Made by a program: the position numbers and the translations under genes | DNA from: Candidatus Gemmiger avistercoris | GTDB lineage: Bacteria; Bacillota; Clostridia; Oscillospirales; Ruminococcaceae | DNA length: 46,394 nt | Assembly: GCA_019116705.1 (NCBI GenBank) | Contig: DXBF01000011.1 | Span: 1 to 46,394, forward strand | Direction: 5' to 3' | Notes under the pieces: generated by a model | What the model was told of the DNA's origin: nothing | Database searches by the model: none | What the model saw: only the letters and a program-made list of their open reading frames with translations | Shown here: positions 37,532 through 46,394 of the stretch, in pieces | Position numbering within the stretch: position 1 is the stretch's first letter | How the letters are laid out: every line of letters begins with the position of its first letter

Positions 37532-39490
37532 ATGGAAGAAAACAAACCGAAACGCAAAGCGACGAAAAACCAGCCTGCGGAACGTACTGCGGCTGCACGC
37601 CGTGCGCCGCGCGGAGAGAAAAATGCGCAGGAGGAGACCCGCAAGCCCCGCCGCCGGATGGCGCGGCAGCCCGGAGCGGAAAGCGGCGCCGGTGGGAATG
37701 CGCAGAACGCAGCGCCCCGCCCGAGGCATGCCCGCGGTCAGGCGGGGCAGAACGGTGCGGCGGCATCCCGCCCGCCGCGCCGCGGCCGCAAGGCGCAGCC
37801 TTCCCGCAATTATGAAATGCAGCCGGCGATCCCGATGCACATCTGCCCGCTGGGGGGCCTCGGCGAAGTGGGAAAGAATATCACGCTGTATGAGTGCCAG
37901 GGGGATATGATCCTGGTAGACTGCGGTCTCGTTTTCCCGGATGCCGATATGTTCGGCGTCGATCTGGTGATCCCGGATTTTACCTACGTGCTGGAAAATA
38001 AAGACCGCATCAAGGGCCTGTTTATCACGCATGGGCATGAGGATCATATTGGCAGCCTGCCTTACCTGCTCAAGAAATTCAACGTGCCGATCTATGCGGC
38101 CCGGTTGACGATCGGGCTGATCAAAAACAAGCTGGAGGAGCACGGTCTGGCGTCCAGCGCCATCTTCCATGAGATCCGCCCCCGTCAGAAGGTCCAATTG
38201 GGCTGCTTCACGGTGGAGCCGATCCATGTGAACCATTCGATCCCGGACGCGCTGGCCTTTGCGATCGAATGCCCCGCGGGTATCGTTCTTCACACCGGCG
38301 ACTTCAAGGTGGATTATACACCGCTCTCCGGCGATGCGGTAACAGACCTGTCCACCATTGCCGAGTATGGGCGCAAGGGCGTGCTCGCGCTGCTGTCGGA
38401 TTCTACCAATGCCGAACGTCCCGGGTTTACGGCTACCGAACAGACGGTGGCGGAAGGGGTGCGCCGGCTGTTTGTGCGCGCCAGGAACCGCCGCATCATT
38501 GTGGCGACCTTCGCCTCCAACATCTACCGTGTGCAGCAGATCATTGACCTGGCGATCGAATCCGGGCGCAAGGTGGCGGTCAGCGGCCGCAGCATGGTCT
38601 CCAATACCGAGATGGCGCGGGAACTGGGCTACCTGCACGCGCCGGACAATGTGCTCATCGATATTGACGAGATCAACAAGTATCCGCCGGAAAAGGTCGT
38701 GCTCATCACGACGGGCAGCCAGGGCGAACCGTTGTCGGCGCTGTCCCGCATGGCACAGGCCAGCCACCGTCAGGTCAAGGTGGGGCCCAATGACTTCATC
38801 ATCATCTCGGCCCGGCCCATTCCCGGCAATGAAAAGACCGTGACCAAGGTGGTCAACGGCCTGCTCAGCCTCGGTGCGGAAGTCATCTACGAAAACATGT
38901 ACGACACCCATGTTTCGGGCCACGCCTGCCAGGAAGAACAGAAGCTGATCCTCACGCTGGCGCACCCGCAGTTCTTCCTGCCGGTGCACGGCGAGTTCAA
39001 ACAGCTCAAGCGCCATGCCGAGACGGCGGAGCATTTGGGCTATATCCCGAAGCAGAACATCTATATTGCCGAGAACGGGCAGAATATCCGCATCTCGGCG
39101 GACGGCATGACTGTGGAGAACACGGTGACGGCGGGCGCCGTCATGGTGGACGGATACGGCGTCGGGGACGTGGGCAACGTTGTCCTGCGTGACCGGCACC
39201 ATCTGTCGGAGGACGGCATCATTGTGGTGACGGCGGCTATCGACAGCGCCAACGGGCAGGTCCTCTCCGGGCCGGACATCGTGAGCCGCGGCTTTGTCTA
39301 TGTCAAGGAAAGTGAAGAACTGATGGATGGCCTGCGCACGCAGGTGGAAATGGCGCTGGACCGCAGCTTGAGCGACAACCTGCACGATTGGGCCAGCGTG
39401 AAAGCGCGGGTCCGGGAGTCGCTGTCGAGTTATATTTACCGGCGGACCAAGCGCAGCCCGATGATTTTGCCGATCCTGCTGGAAGTCTGA
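37532..39490 (+). CDS. rnjA: Ribonuclease J
   Basis: 652 aa, GGAGG 7-8 nt before the ATG. A beta-CASP metallo-beta-lactamase RNase with HICPLGGLGEVGKN (about 105-118), ITHGHEDHIGSLPYL with the metal ligands (about 165-179), and the later HVNHSIPDA, LSDSTNAERPG and ASHRQVK motifs. It acts as 5'-3' exonuclease and endonuclease in mRNA decay and rRNA maturation. The first 95 or so residues are a basic, low-complexity extension (Lys/Arg/Ala/Pro) absent from the Bacillus enzyme of about 555 aa and probably disordered. Confidence 0.93.
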   Translation: MEENKPKRKATKNQPAERTAAARRAPRGEKNAQEETRKPRRRMARQPGAESGAGGNAQNAAPRPRHARGQAGQNGAAASRPPRRGRKAQPSRNYEMQPAIPMHICPLGGLGEVGKNITLYECQGDMILVDCGLVFPDADMFGVDLVIPDFTYVLENKDRIKGLFITHGHEDHIGSLPYLLKKFNVPIYAARLTIGLIKNKLEEHGLASSAIFHEIRPRQKVQLGCFTVEPIHVNHSIPDALAFAIECPAGIVLHTGDFKVDYTPLSGDAVTDLSTIAEYGRKGVLALLSDSTNAERPGFTATEQTVAEGVRRLFVRARNRRIIVATFASNIYRVQQIIDLAIESGRKVAVSGRSMVSNTEMARELGYLHAPDNVLIDIDEINKYPPEKVVLITTGSQGEPLSALSRMAQASHRQVKVGPNDFIIISARPIPGNEKTVTKVVNGLLSLGAEVIYENMYDTHVSGHACQEEQKLILTLAHPQFFLPVHGEFKQLKRHAETAEHLGYIPKQNIYIAENGQNIRISADGMTVENTVTAGAVMVDGYGVGDVGNVVLRDRHHLSEDGIIVVTAAIDSANGQVLSGPDIVSRGFVYVKESEELMDGLRTQVEMALDRSLSDNLHDWASVKARVRESLSSYIYRRTKRSPMILPILLEV

Positions 39491-39526
39491 AATCTGCCTG
39501 TCCGGCGGGAATGTGGGGACTGAACC

Positions 39527-41500
39527 ATGAAACACAAGGATGGTCTGGATGCAGCAGCCGTACTGTTGCTGTTGCTGGTTGCGGTCATCGCCATGGTCGT
39601 GCCGGTAGCGCTGATCTCGCCCCAGTGGCTGATCGTGCCGCTGGTTCTGGTCGTGGTGGCATTCTGCGTGCTGTGGTATGGGCGGCGCAAACTGCGTTCC
39701 CATGTGGCGGCGCAGCTGTGCAGCACCGACTTTGAAAACAGCCGGGTCCAGTACAGTCTGGCGGGGCTGCCGATCCCCACGATGCTGGTTGCCGACGGGA
39801 GGATCGTATGGTATAATACCATCTTCCGGGAAAAAGTCCTGGCAGGCAGCGATGTGGTCACGCGCCCGGTGGAACGGGTGTTCCCGGACCTGAACCTCGC
39901 TGTCTGTTCCCGCCCGCACGGACAGGACCTGACGGTGGGGCAGCGGCGGTTCACCGCTTATTCGGGGGCCGCCAAGGGAAGCCGCGGCTCCAGCATCGTG
40001 TACCTGATCGACGATACTTTCTATAAGGATACGTTGGATGAGTACAATGAGAGCCGTCCGGCGTGCCTGATCATCGTCATCGACAGTTATGACGAACTGT
40101 TCGACGATATGAAAGACAGTGAACAGGCCAAGGAACTGGAAGCGATCAACAGCCTGCTGGAGCAGTACATCGCCCGCAGTACGGGATTCCTGCGCCGTGT
40201 TTCCAACAGCCGCTACATTGCAGTGGTAGAGGAACGGGACGTGCGCTGGATGATGGAGGAGCGGTTTACGATTCTGGAAAAGGTGCGGGCGCTCCATCCG
40301 GGCGGCCTGACGACCCTTTCCATCGGCGTAGGCCATGGCGGCAAGACGCTGCAGGAATGCCACCAGATGGCGCGGGAAAGCATCGACATTGCGCTGGGCC
40401 GCGGCGGCGATCAGGCGGCGGTCAAGACGGTGGATGGCTTTGAATTCTACGGCGGTATTTCCCATGGCGTGGAAAAACGCAGTCATGTGCGCAGCCGCAT
40501 TATCTGCAATGCCCTGTGCGACCTGATCAAAAAGAGCGACAGCGTGATCGTGATGGGCCACCGCATGAGTGATCTGGATGCCGTGGGCTCCGCTGTGGGG
40601 GCGCTGCGTATTTGCAAGATGTGCGGGGTGCCTGCCGTCATTGCCATCAACAGCGACGCGACGCTGGCGGGCCCGCTGCTGAAGTCGTTTCTGGATGCGG
40701 GCTGCGGCCATGATTTCATCGCGCCGGACCAGACGCTGGACGTCATCACCCCGAACACACTGCTGATCGTGGTGGATACCTACCAGAAGCGGTTGCTGGA
40801 AAGCCAGAAGATCTATGAAAAATGCAAGCGCGTCGTGGTCATTGACCACCACCGCATGGCGGTGGGGCATATCGACCGCCCGCTCCTTTTGTACCACGAA
40901 CCCTATGCCTCCAGCGCCAGCGAACTGATCTGTGAACTGCTGCAGTTCATGCCGAAGGAAAATAACATCACGCCGCTGGAAGCCCAGGCGCTGTTGGCAG
41001 GCATCATGTTGGATACGCGCAGCTTTGCCCTGCATGTGGGCGTGCGCACCTTTGAAGCGGCGGCCTGGCTGCGCAGCCGCGGCGCCCAGACGGCGGAGAC
41101 CAAGCTGCTGTTCAATACGTCCAAAGAGGAGTACGAGGCGCGGGCTCACATCGTGGAAAGCGCCTATATCTATAAAGGATGCGCGATCGCGCTGTCCGGC
41201 GAACTGGAAGCCGGTATGAACGTGGTGCTGCCGATGGCTGCCAACGATCTGCTCACGATCAATGGCGTAGATGCAAGCTTCGTGGCAGTCGCCAAAAACG
41301 GCGGCGTCAATATTTCGGCCCGCAGCATGGGCGCGTTGAATGTACAGGTGATCCTGGAACCGTTGGGCGGCGGCGGCCATCTGATGATGGCGGGCGCGCA
41401 GATGCAAAACTGTACGCTGAAAGACGCCGAACAGCAGATCCGGGAACAGATCGATATCTACCGTGCCTCGCAGTCGCACAATGCGGCGCTGGCCCGGTAA
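39527..41500 (+). CDS. gdpP: Cyclic-di-AMP phosphodiesterase GdpP
   Basis: 657 aa. Two N-terminal membrane segments (about 8-30 and 32-50), a PAS-like domain, a degenerate GGDEF domain, then DHH and DHHA1. Visible motifs: VMGHRMSDLDAVGSAVGAL (about 340-358), VVVIDHHRMAVGH (about 438-450), and near the C-terminus EPLGGGGHLMMAGAQ. It hydrolyses c-di-AMP to pApA at the membrane. It is followed 27 nt later by rplI, the conserved Firmicute order gdpP-rplI-dnaB. Confidence 0.93.
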   Translation: MKHKDGLDAAAVLLLLLVAVIAMVVPVALISPQWLIVPLVLVVVAFCVLWYGRRKLRSHVAAQLCSTDFENSRVQYSLAGLPIPTMLVADGRIVWYNTIFREKVLAGSDVVTRPVERVFPDLNLAVCSRPHGQDLTVGQRRFTAYSGAAKGSRGSSIVYLIDDTFYKDTLDEYNESRPACLIIVIDSYDELFDDMKDSEQAKELEAINSLLEQYIARSTGFLRRVSNSRYIAVVEERDVRWMMEERFTILEKVRALHPGGLTTLSIGVGHGGKTLQECHQMARESIDIALGRGGDQAAVKTVDGFEFYGGISHGVEKRSHVRSRIICNALCDLIKKSDSVIVMGHRMSDLDAVGSAVGALRICKMCGVPAVIAINSDATLAGPLLKSFLDAGCGHDFIAPDQTLDVITPNTLLIVVDTYQKRLLESQKIYEKCKRVVVIDHHRMAVGHIDRPLLLYHEPYASSASELICELLQFMPKENNITPLEAQALLAGIMLDTRSFALHVGVRTFEAAAWLRSRGAQTAETKLLFNTSKEEYEARAHIVESAYIYKGCAIALSGELEAGMNVVLPMAANDLLTINGVDASFVAVAKNGGVNISARSMGALNVQVILEPLGGGGHLMMAGAQMQNCTLKDAEQQIREQIDIYRASQSHNAALAR

Positions 41501-41527
41501 TTGCAGATATTTAGGGAGGAAACGAAG

Positions 41528-41974
41528 ATGAAGATCATTCTGAAACAGGATGTCAAAACGATCGGCAAGAAGGACGAGATCCACGAGGTCTCGGACGGGT
41601 ATGCCCGCAACTTCCTGCTGCCCCGCGGTCTGGCGGCCCCTGCCGACGCAGCGGCCTTGAACCAGGCCCGCACGAAGAGCGAGGCCAAGGCTCATCATGA
41701 GGCGGAAGCCCGTGCTGCGGCCCAGGAACTGGCAGCCAGGATCGCCGGGCAGACGGTCAGTGCGAAAATCAAAGGCGGCGCTTCCGGCAAGCTGTACGGC
41801 AAAGTGACCGGCAAGGAAGTGGCGGAACTGCTGAGCAAATTGACCGGGACTGAAATCGACAAGAAAAAGGTGGAACTTCCTTCTGCCATCAAGGAATTTG
41901 GCACCTACGACGCCACCGTGCGTCTGTATGCGGGGATTTCGGTGTCCTTTAAAGTGAAAGTGGAAGAACTGTAA
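41528..41974 (+). CDS. rplI: Ribosomal protein L9
   Basis: 148 aa from the ATG at 41528 (GGGAGG). MKIILKQDVKTIGKKDEIHE, then SDGYARNFLLPRGLA, is the L9 N-terminal rRNA-binding domain; a long Ala-rich helix and the C-terminal domain follow (SGKLYGKVTGKEVAE). Typical length. Confidence 0.96.
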   Translation: MKIILKQDVKTIGKKDEIHEVSDGYARNFLLPRGLAAPADAAALNQARTKSEAKAHHEAEARAAAQELAARIAGQTVSAKIKGGASGKLYGKVTGKEVAELLSKLTGTEIDKKKVELPSAIKEFGTYDATVRLYAGISVSFKVKVEEL

Positions 41975-42021
41975 AGCCAATATGCTTTGCACCGAAAAAA
42001 GAGGAAGGGAGGGCGTCCGAT

Positions 42022-43416
42022 ATGCCGCGCAATGAAGAACTGAGTCTTTCCAGCCTGGGCATTCAGATGCCCTACAATATGCAGGCTGAGCAGAGCGTTC
42101 TGGGAGCGGCGCTGATGGATGAAACGATCCTGAACCGCCTGATCACAGATATGGAACCGGCGATGTTCTACTCGGATCAGAACCGCGCTGTCTATGAAAC
42201 GATGCGCGCGCTGTATACCGAAAGCGAAGCCGTTGATGTGATCACACTGGTCAACGCTCTTGCCGCCGGCGGTACGTTCGCCAGCGCCGACGACGCCAAG
42301 ATCTACATCACGCATATCGCGGAAACGGTGCCTGCCATTTCCAACGTCGATTCCTACTTTAAGATCGTCAAGGAAAAGTACCAGGCACGCCGTTTGATCG
42401 AGGCGGCCCGCAGTATCTTGAACGAGACCAACAGCGGGGAGGATGCCGACCTGCTGCTGGAATCGGCTGAACAGAAAATCTACGAGATCCGCAGCGGTCA
42501 GGACAAGTCTGGCGTCAAGACGATCCGGGAGTCCATCCTGGAAGTGATCGATACGATGCAGAAGCTCAGCGGCGCGGACCGCGACAAGTTTGCAGGCATC
42601 CCCACAGGCTTCACCTATCTGGATACGGTCCTGACCGGGTTGGGGCGTTCCGACCTGATCATTCTGGCCGCCCGCCCCGGTATGGGCAAGACGAGCTTTG
42701 CGCTGAACATTGCAACCAATGTGGCCCGCCAGCAGAAAGTCCCGACCATTATTTTCAGTCTGGAAATGACCTGCGAACAGTTGACGGACCGCATCCTGTC
42801 CAGCACGGCCAATATCGACAGTCAGGCGTTCCGCACGGGCCGCCTCAACAATTCGGACTGGAACGACTTTGCGCAGGCGACCTCGCTGCTGTATAATGCG
42901 CCGATCTACATGGACGACACTTCCGGCATCTCGGTGCCGGAGATGAAAGCCAAGATCCGCACGATCAATCAAGACCCTAAAAAGGAAAAAATCGGTCTTG
43001 TCATCATCGACTACCTGCAGCTGATGCAGAGCGCCAAACGTACCGAAAGCCGCGTGCAGGAGATCAGCGACATCACCCGGAATCTGAAGATCATGGCCAA
43101 GGAACTCAATGTCCCGGTCATTGCGCTGTCCCAGCTTTCCCGTGCGGCGGAAAAATCCACAGGGCGCTCGGACCACCGGCCGCAGCTTTCCGACTTGCGA
43201 GACTCCGGCTCTATCGAGCAGGATGCCGACGTGGTGCTGTTCCTTTACCGTGCGGCGTACTACAACTCCCAAAACGGGGAAGATAACCAGGCCAACGAAA
43301 ATGAAGCGGAATGCATTGTGGCTAAAAACCGCCATGGCGAAACCAGCGTTGTGCGTCTGGGCTGGGACGGCGCGCATACGCGCTTCAGCAATTTGGATGT
43401 GACCCATGAATTCTGA
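42022..43416 (+). CDS. dnaB: Replicative DNA helicase DnaB
   Basis: 464 aa. N-terminal domain PYNMQAEQSVLGAALMDETI, linker, and RecA-like motor: Walker A ARPGMGKTSFAL (about 216-227), Walker B VIIDYLQLMQ, and SQLSRAAEKSTGRSDHRPQL then LRDSGSIEQDADVVLFLYR. It unwinds DNA at the chromosomal fork as a hexamer. Its last 11 nt overlap tilS. Confidence 0.96.
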   Translation: MPRNEELSLSSLGIQMPYNMQAEQSVLGAALMDETILNRLITDMEPAMFYSDQNRAVYETMRALYTESEAVDVITLVNALAAGGTFASADDAKIYITHIAETVPAISNVDSYFKIVKEKYQARRLIEAARSILNETNSGEDADLLLESAEQKIYEIRSGQDKSGVKTIRESILEVIDTMQKLSGADRDKFAGIPTGFTYLDTVLTGLGRSDLIILAARPGMGKTSFALNIATNVARQQKVPTIIFSLEMTCEQLTDRILSSTANIDSQAFRTGRLNNSDWNDFAQATSLLYNAPIYMDDTSGISVPEMKAKIRTINQDPKKEKIGLVIIDYLQLMQSAKRTESRVQEISDITRNLKIMAKELNVPVIALSQLSRAAEKSTGRSDHRPQLSDLRDSGSIEQDADVVLFLYRAAYYNSQNGEDNQANENEAECIVAKNRHGETSVVRLGWDGAHTRFSNLDVTHEF

Positions 43417-44797
43417 TCCTGAAAAACTGGTGCAACGCATCGAGGAGGCCTTGCTGGCCTATTGCCGTCAGCAAGGGCTGTTCAAATCGGGCGACAGAGT
43501 CATTGCAGCCTGCTCCGGAGGGGCAGACTCTATGGCTTTGTTGCTTTTTTTGCTTCGCCGCCGCCGCGATCTGAAAATCGAAGTGCTGGCGACCCATGTG
43601 AACCATGGTATCCGCGGCCTGCAGGCCCAGGCAGATGCGAACTTTGTGCGGGCGTTCTGTTCCAGCCAGGGGGTAGAACTGTTCGTATATGACGCTGTGC
43701 GTGAGGGCGTGCAGATCCCGGAAAATCCCAGTGAAGAATGGGCGCGCGGGCTTCGGTACGGGTGGTTCGACCGGCTGGCGGCCCAGGAGGAGGCTTCCAT
43801 CGCTACAGCACATACGCTTTCGGACCAGGCGGAGACTGTGCTGTTCCGCATGGCCCGCGGAACAGGCCTCCACGGCTTGGCGGGGATCCCGCCGCGCCGC
43901 GGTTACTATGTGCGCCCCTTCCTGTGCCTGACACGGGCAGATACAGAAGCATACTGCACGGCGCTTGGGCAAAACTATGTGCAGGACGAGACCAATGCAG
44001 AGGACCACTATGTGCGGAACCGCATCCGCCACGAGGCGATCCCGGCGCTGCAGTATGCGAACCCCGCTGCCGAAACGGCCATCGCCCGGCTGTGCAGCCA
44101 GATGCGCAAGCTGGACCGGTGGCTGGCGGGGGAGGCGGCCGCACTGCTGCAATCGGCGGCCGTGGAAGGCGGCTATGAAGTGGCGGCTCTGCGCCGGGCG
44201 GAAGGGCCGGTACTGGACGCGGCGCTGCACACCCTGGTAAGCCCGGTGCGCGATGCTGAGGAAAAATACATCACGCTGCTTCGTTTTCTGCTGCAGCGCG
44301 GAGAAGGCGCTTTGCAGCTGACGCCGGAGGTGACCTATAAAGTCAAGGACGGCCTGCTGCTCTGCCAGACGCCGGAGGGGGTCCGCCCGCCGCCTGCACC
44401 GCCGCAGCCCTTTTCGGAAGGCCGGTTTTTCCTGCCGGGTGGTTATTTTGTTGAATTTCAGCGTGTAAAGTATGAAGATTTTCTAAAAAATCAACCAATT
44501 TTCAAAAAAGACTTAAACTGTTGCGCGGATTGTGCTAAAATACAGGGGAATCTAGTATTGCGTACCCGGCAGCCGGGGGATTTTTTCCGTCCGGCAGGCC
44601 GTCATGTCCGCAAAACATTGAAAAAGTACTATAATGAATTGAGCGTTCCGCAGGAAGACCGCCCGTTGCTTCCGCTGCTGGCCGACGGCAGCGAGGTGCT
44701 CTGGCTTTGGGGCAGCGGGTTTGCGGAAGGACTTGCCCCCGATCCCTACACGCTGGAAGTGCTCGTGGTACGGACGGAAAAAACTGAGGAGGCATGA
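43406..44797 (+). CDS. tilS: tRNA(Ile)-lysidine synthase TilS
   Basis: 463 aa. PP-loop ACSGGADSMALLLFLL (35-50), THVNHGIRG (about 63-71), ATAHTLSDQAETVLFRMARG (about 133-152) and a C-terminal substrate-binding domain ending with RTRQPGDFFRPAGRHVRKTL. It attaches lysine to C34 of tRNA-Ile(CAU) with ATP so it reads AUA. Start overlaps dnaB by 11 nt. Confidence 0.95.
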   Translation: MNSDPEKLVQRIEEALLAYCRQQGLFKSGDRVIAACSGGADSMALLLFLLRRRRDLKIEVLATHVNHGIRGLQAQADANFVRAFCSSQGVELFVYDAVREGVQIPENPSEEWARGLRYGWFDRLAAQEEASIATAHTLSDQAETVLFRMARGTGLHGLAGIPPRRGYYVRPFLCLTRADTEAYCTALGQNYVQDETNAEDHYVRNRIRHEAIPALQYANPAAETAIARLCSQMRKLDRWLAGEAAALLQSAAVEGGYEVAALRRAEGPVLDAALHTLVSPVRDAEEKYITLLRFLLQRGEGALQLTPEVTYKVKDGLLLCQTPEGVRPPPAPPQPFSEGRFFLPGGYFVEFQRVKYEDFLKNQPIFKKDLNCCADCAKIQGNLVLRTRQPGDFFRPAGRHVRKTLKKYYNELSVPQEDRPLLPLLADGSEVLWLWGSGFAEGLAPDPYTLEVLVVRTEKTEEA

Positions 44798-44801
44798 ATC
44801 T

Positions 44802-45353
44802 ATGCAGGGCATGGATCAGGATATTGACCACATTTTGGTATCAGAGGAGCAGCTGCGGCAGAAGGTAGCCGAACTGGGCGCGCAGATCAGCCGGGACTAT
44901 GAGGGGTGTGACCTTTTGATGGTTTCCATACTGAAAGGCGGCGCCGTTTTTATGGCGGACCTGATGCGGACTGTGACGATCCCCTGCGCGATTGACTTTA
45001 TGGTGGTGTCCAGTTACGGCGGCGCCAATACGGAATCCACCGGGCTTGTCAAGATCGTCAAGGATCTGGACGCGGACCTGTCCGGCAAGGATGTACTGAT
45101 CGTGGAGGATATTCTGGATACCGGGATCACCCTTTCCAACCTGCTGCCTATGTTGCGGCTCCGCAACCCCAACAGCGTCAGGCTGTGTACGATCCTCAGC
45201 AAACCCAGCCGGCGCAAGGCGGACATCGAACCGGACTATCTCGGGTTTGAGGTCCCCGATGAATTTGTGGTGGGGTATGGTCTTGATTTTGATGAGAAAT
45301 ATCGCAACCTGCCCTATGTGGGGGTTCTGAAACCCGAAATCTATACCAGATAA
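44802..45353 (+). CDS. hpt: Hypoxanthine(-guanine) phosphoribosyltransferase
   Basis: 183 aa from the ATG at 44802 (GAGGAGG, 9 nt). DHILVSEEQLRQKVAELGAQ, LLMVSILKGGAVFMADL, then the PRPP loop VLIVEDILDTGITLS (about 98-112) and DFDEKYRNLPYVGVLKPEIY. Salvages hypoxanthine and guanine. The tilS-hpt-ftsH order is conserved in Firmicutes. Confidence 0.95.
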   Translation: MQGMDQDIDHILVSEEQLRQKVAELGAQISRDYEGCDLLMVSILKGGAVFMADLMRTVTIPCAIDFMVVSSYGGANTESTGLVKIVKDLDADLSGKDVLIVEDILDTGITLSNLLPMLRLRNPNSVRLCTILSKPSRRKADIEPDYLGFEVPDEFVVGYGLDFDEKYRNLPYVGVLKPEIYTR

Positions 45354-45413
45354 GCGGCCGGTTCGGGCGGCCAAAATCATCCGGCGGAAACGCCGTCTTT
45401 AGGAGTTGATTTC

Positions 45414-46394
45414 TTGCAGCATAAACCTCGCTTCAGTGGTATTCTTGTGGTGGCCGTTTTGATGGTCCTGGTACTGTTTTTTGTGTCCATGTCGCCGCTG
45501 CTGGCGGCTTCGGCCTCGAACCACATTAACTACTCGGAGATCTACTATTACTTTGAAAACCATCAGGTGACCGCGTACCGTCTGGATCGCGGCACCGATG
45601 AGTTGGAACTCTGGCTCAAAGAGGGAGCGATCCCGCTGCCGGAAGCAACGGTCCAGCTGGACGGGCAGGAAGGCGGCGGGCTGCTGAACAGTCTGACGTC
45701 TTCGGATGAAGACGCACTTCCCTCCAACGGCGGCACCGTGTATGTCGTCTATCAGCTGCCTTACGGCATAGACTTTAACACCGGCAAGATCTCCGAACTG
45801 GTGGATGAGTACAACAAATTGAACCCGGACGCCCCGATGATCTTTGACTACGTGGCGCCCAGAAGCACGATCCCCTGGATGGAGATCATCTTCTATGTCG
45901 TTATGCTGGGCAGCCTGGGGCTGCTGTTCATGTCGATGTACCGCGGCGGCGCTGGCGGCGGCATTATGAATGTCGGACGCGCCAAAGTGAAAGACCAGCA
46001 GGAAAACCAGCGCAAAGCCACCTTTGCCGATGTGGCGGGCGCGGACGAAGAAAAGGCAGAACTGCAGGAAGTCGTAGAATTCCTGAAAGCGCCCGGAAAA
46101 TTTAATTCACTGGGCGCGCGTATTCCCCATGGCGTGCTGCTGGTGGGCCCTCCGGGCACCGGCAAAACGCTGCTGGCCCGCGCCTGTGCGGGCGAGGCGG
46201 GCGTTCCGTTTTATGCGATCTCCGGCTCTGACTTCGTGGAGATGTACGTCGGCGTGGGTGCATCCCGCGTGCGCGACCTCTTTGAAAAGGCAAAAAAGAC
46301 GATGCCTTCCATCGTGTTCATCGACGAGATCGACGCAGTCGGCCGCCAGCGCGGCGCCGGCCTGGGCGGCGGCCACGACGAGCGGGAGCAGACC
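45414..46394 (+). CDS. ftsH: ATP-dependent zinc metalloprotease FtsH (N-terminal part)
   Basis: 327 codons to the right edge; the gene continues outside. TTG start at 45414 with AGGAG 8 nt upstream. Membrane segment about residues 8-26, periplasmic domain ([17 protein letters not shown]...), second membrane segment about 159-180, then the AAA+ domain: Walker A GPPGTGKT (about 245-252), pore loop [17 protein letters not shown], Walker [16 protein letters not shown]. The protease domain is not in the window. It degrades misfolded membrane and some regulatory proteins. Confidence 0.95.
   Translation, partial: MQHKPRFSGILVVAVLMVLVLFFVSMSPLLAASASNHINYSEIYYYFENHQVTAYRLDRGTDELELWLKEGAIPLPEATVQLDGQEGGGLLNSLTSSDEDALPSNGGTVYVVYQLPYGIDFNTGKISELVDEYNKLNPDAPMIFDYVAPRSTIPWMEIIFYVVMLGSLGLLFMSMYRGGAGGGIMNVGRAKVKDQQENQRKATFADVAGADEEKAELQEVVEFLKAPGKFNSLGARIPHGVLLVGPPGTGKTLLARACAGEAGVPFYAISGSDFVEMYVGVGASRVRDLFEKAKKTMPSIVFIDEIDAVGRQRGAGLGGGHDEREQT

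Noticed and set aside
37283-41992. A 1569-codon open frame on the minus strand opposite rnjA, gdpP and rplI
   Set aside because: It lies antisense to three certain genes, starts without a ribosome binding site and is His/Gln/Arg-rich in the manner of GC-rich shadow frames. The lack of stops follows from codon bias of the real genes.
41905-43440. A 511-codon minus-strand frame opposite dnaB
   Set aside because: DnaB motifs are unmistakable on plus; this frame has no motif or ribosome binding site.
1-46394. CRISPR array or insertion sequence
   Set aside because: No regularly spaced repeats and no transposase were seen; the only recombinase is the serine integrase.

Overview
The window joins most of an integrated tailed-phage genome (about 1-31,620) to a block of ordinary bacterial chromosome (about 31,650-46,394). 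The host genes (GC-rich; AGGAGG-type ribosome binding sites; GTG/TTG starts; RNase J, GdpP and a tilS-hpt-ftsH cluster) point to a low-GC-lineage Firmicute with a high-GC genome. A gut Oscillospiraceae/Ruminococcaceae relative of Gemmiger, Subdoligranulum or Faecalibacterium is the best guess. The N-acetylhexosamine kinase beside the prophage fits a gut commensal. The genus is inference.

Prophage, read right to left because nearly all lytic genes are on the minus strand. A large serine integrase (+, 29.9-31.6 kb) lies at the right edge. Next is a lysogeny module: a LexA-like repressor, a HIRAN-domain membrane protein and a DUF4177 protein on +, and a divergent Cro-like gene on -. Four 17-bp operator palindromes and a near-consensus early promoter lie in and beside this switch. 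The early operon (27.2-15.4 kb) carries many small proteins, an ASCH protein, an HUH rolling-circle-type replication protein, a helicase-methyltransferase fusion flanked by two DUF1064 nuclease copies, a PcfK/PcfJ pair and a sigma-like (DUF1492) regulator. A 550-nt gene-free stretch rich in hairpins (14.8-15.4 kb) separates this from the late genes: HNH endonuclease, putative small and large terminase, portal, MuF-type minor head protein with a JAB/JAMM-like C-terminus plus a tiny downstream partner, scaffold, capsid, connectors, tail tube, tail chaperones with a -1 frameshift site, tape measure, Dit, Gp37-like tail protein and baseplate/fibre protein. The left end of the window cuts through an AT-rich tail-end segment with a nonsense-interrupted gene. 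Lysis genes and the left attachment site must lie outside. The virion is therefore a cos-type siphovirus by inference.

Chromosome: nahK-like kinase, MATE exporter and lysA run on +. mnmA and rnhA run on -, convergent with lysA and sharing a bidirectional terminator. Divergent back-to-back promoters between rnhA and rnjA start a long + block: RNase J, GdpP, ribosomal protein L9, DnaB, TilS, Hpt and the start of FtsH (cut by the right edge).

The most unusual items are: a perfect promoter-hairpin-terminator unit antisense to the leader of the HUH rep gene (plasmid-like counter-transcript control); the multibranched structured region ahead of the packaging genes; the MuF-JAB protein with a candidate immunity partner; and a 28-residue membrane peptide with an ideal ribosome binding site lying antisense to another membrane-protein gene. 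No rRNA, tRNA or CRISPR array was seen.
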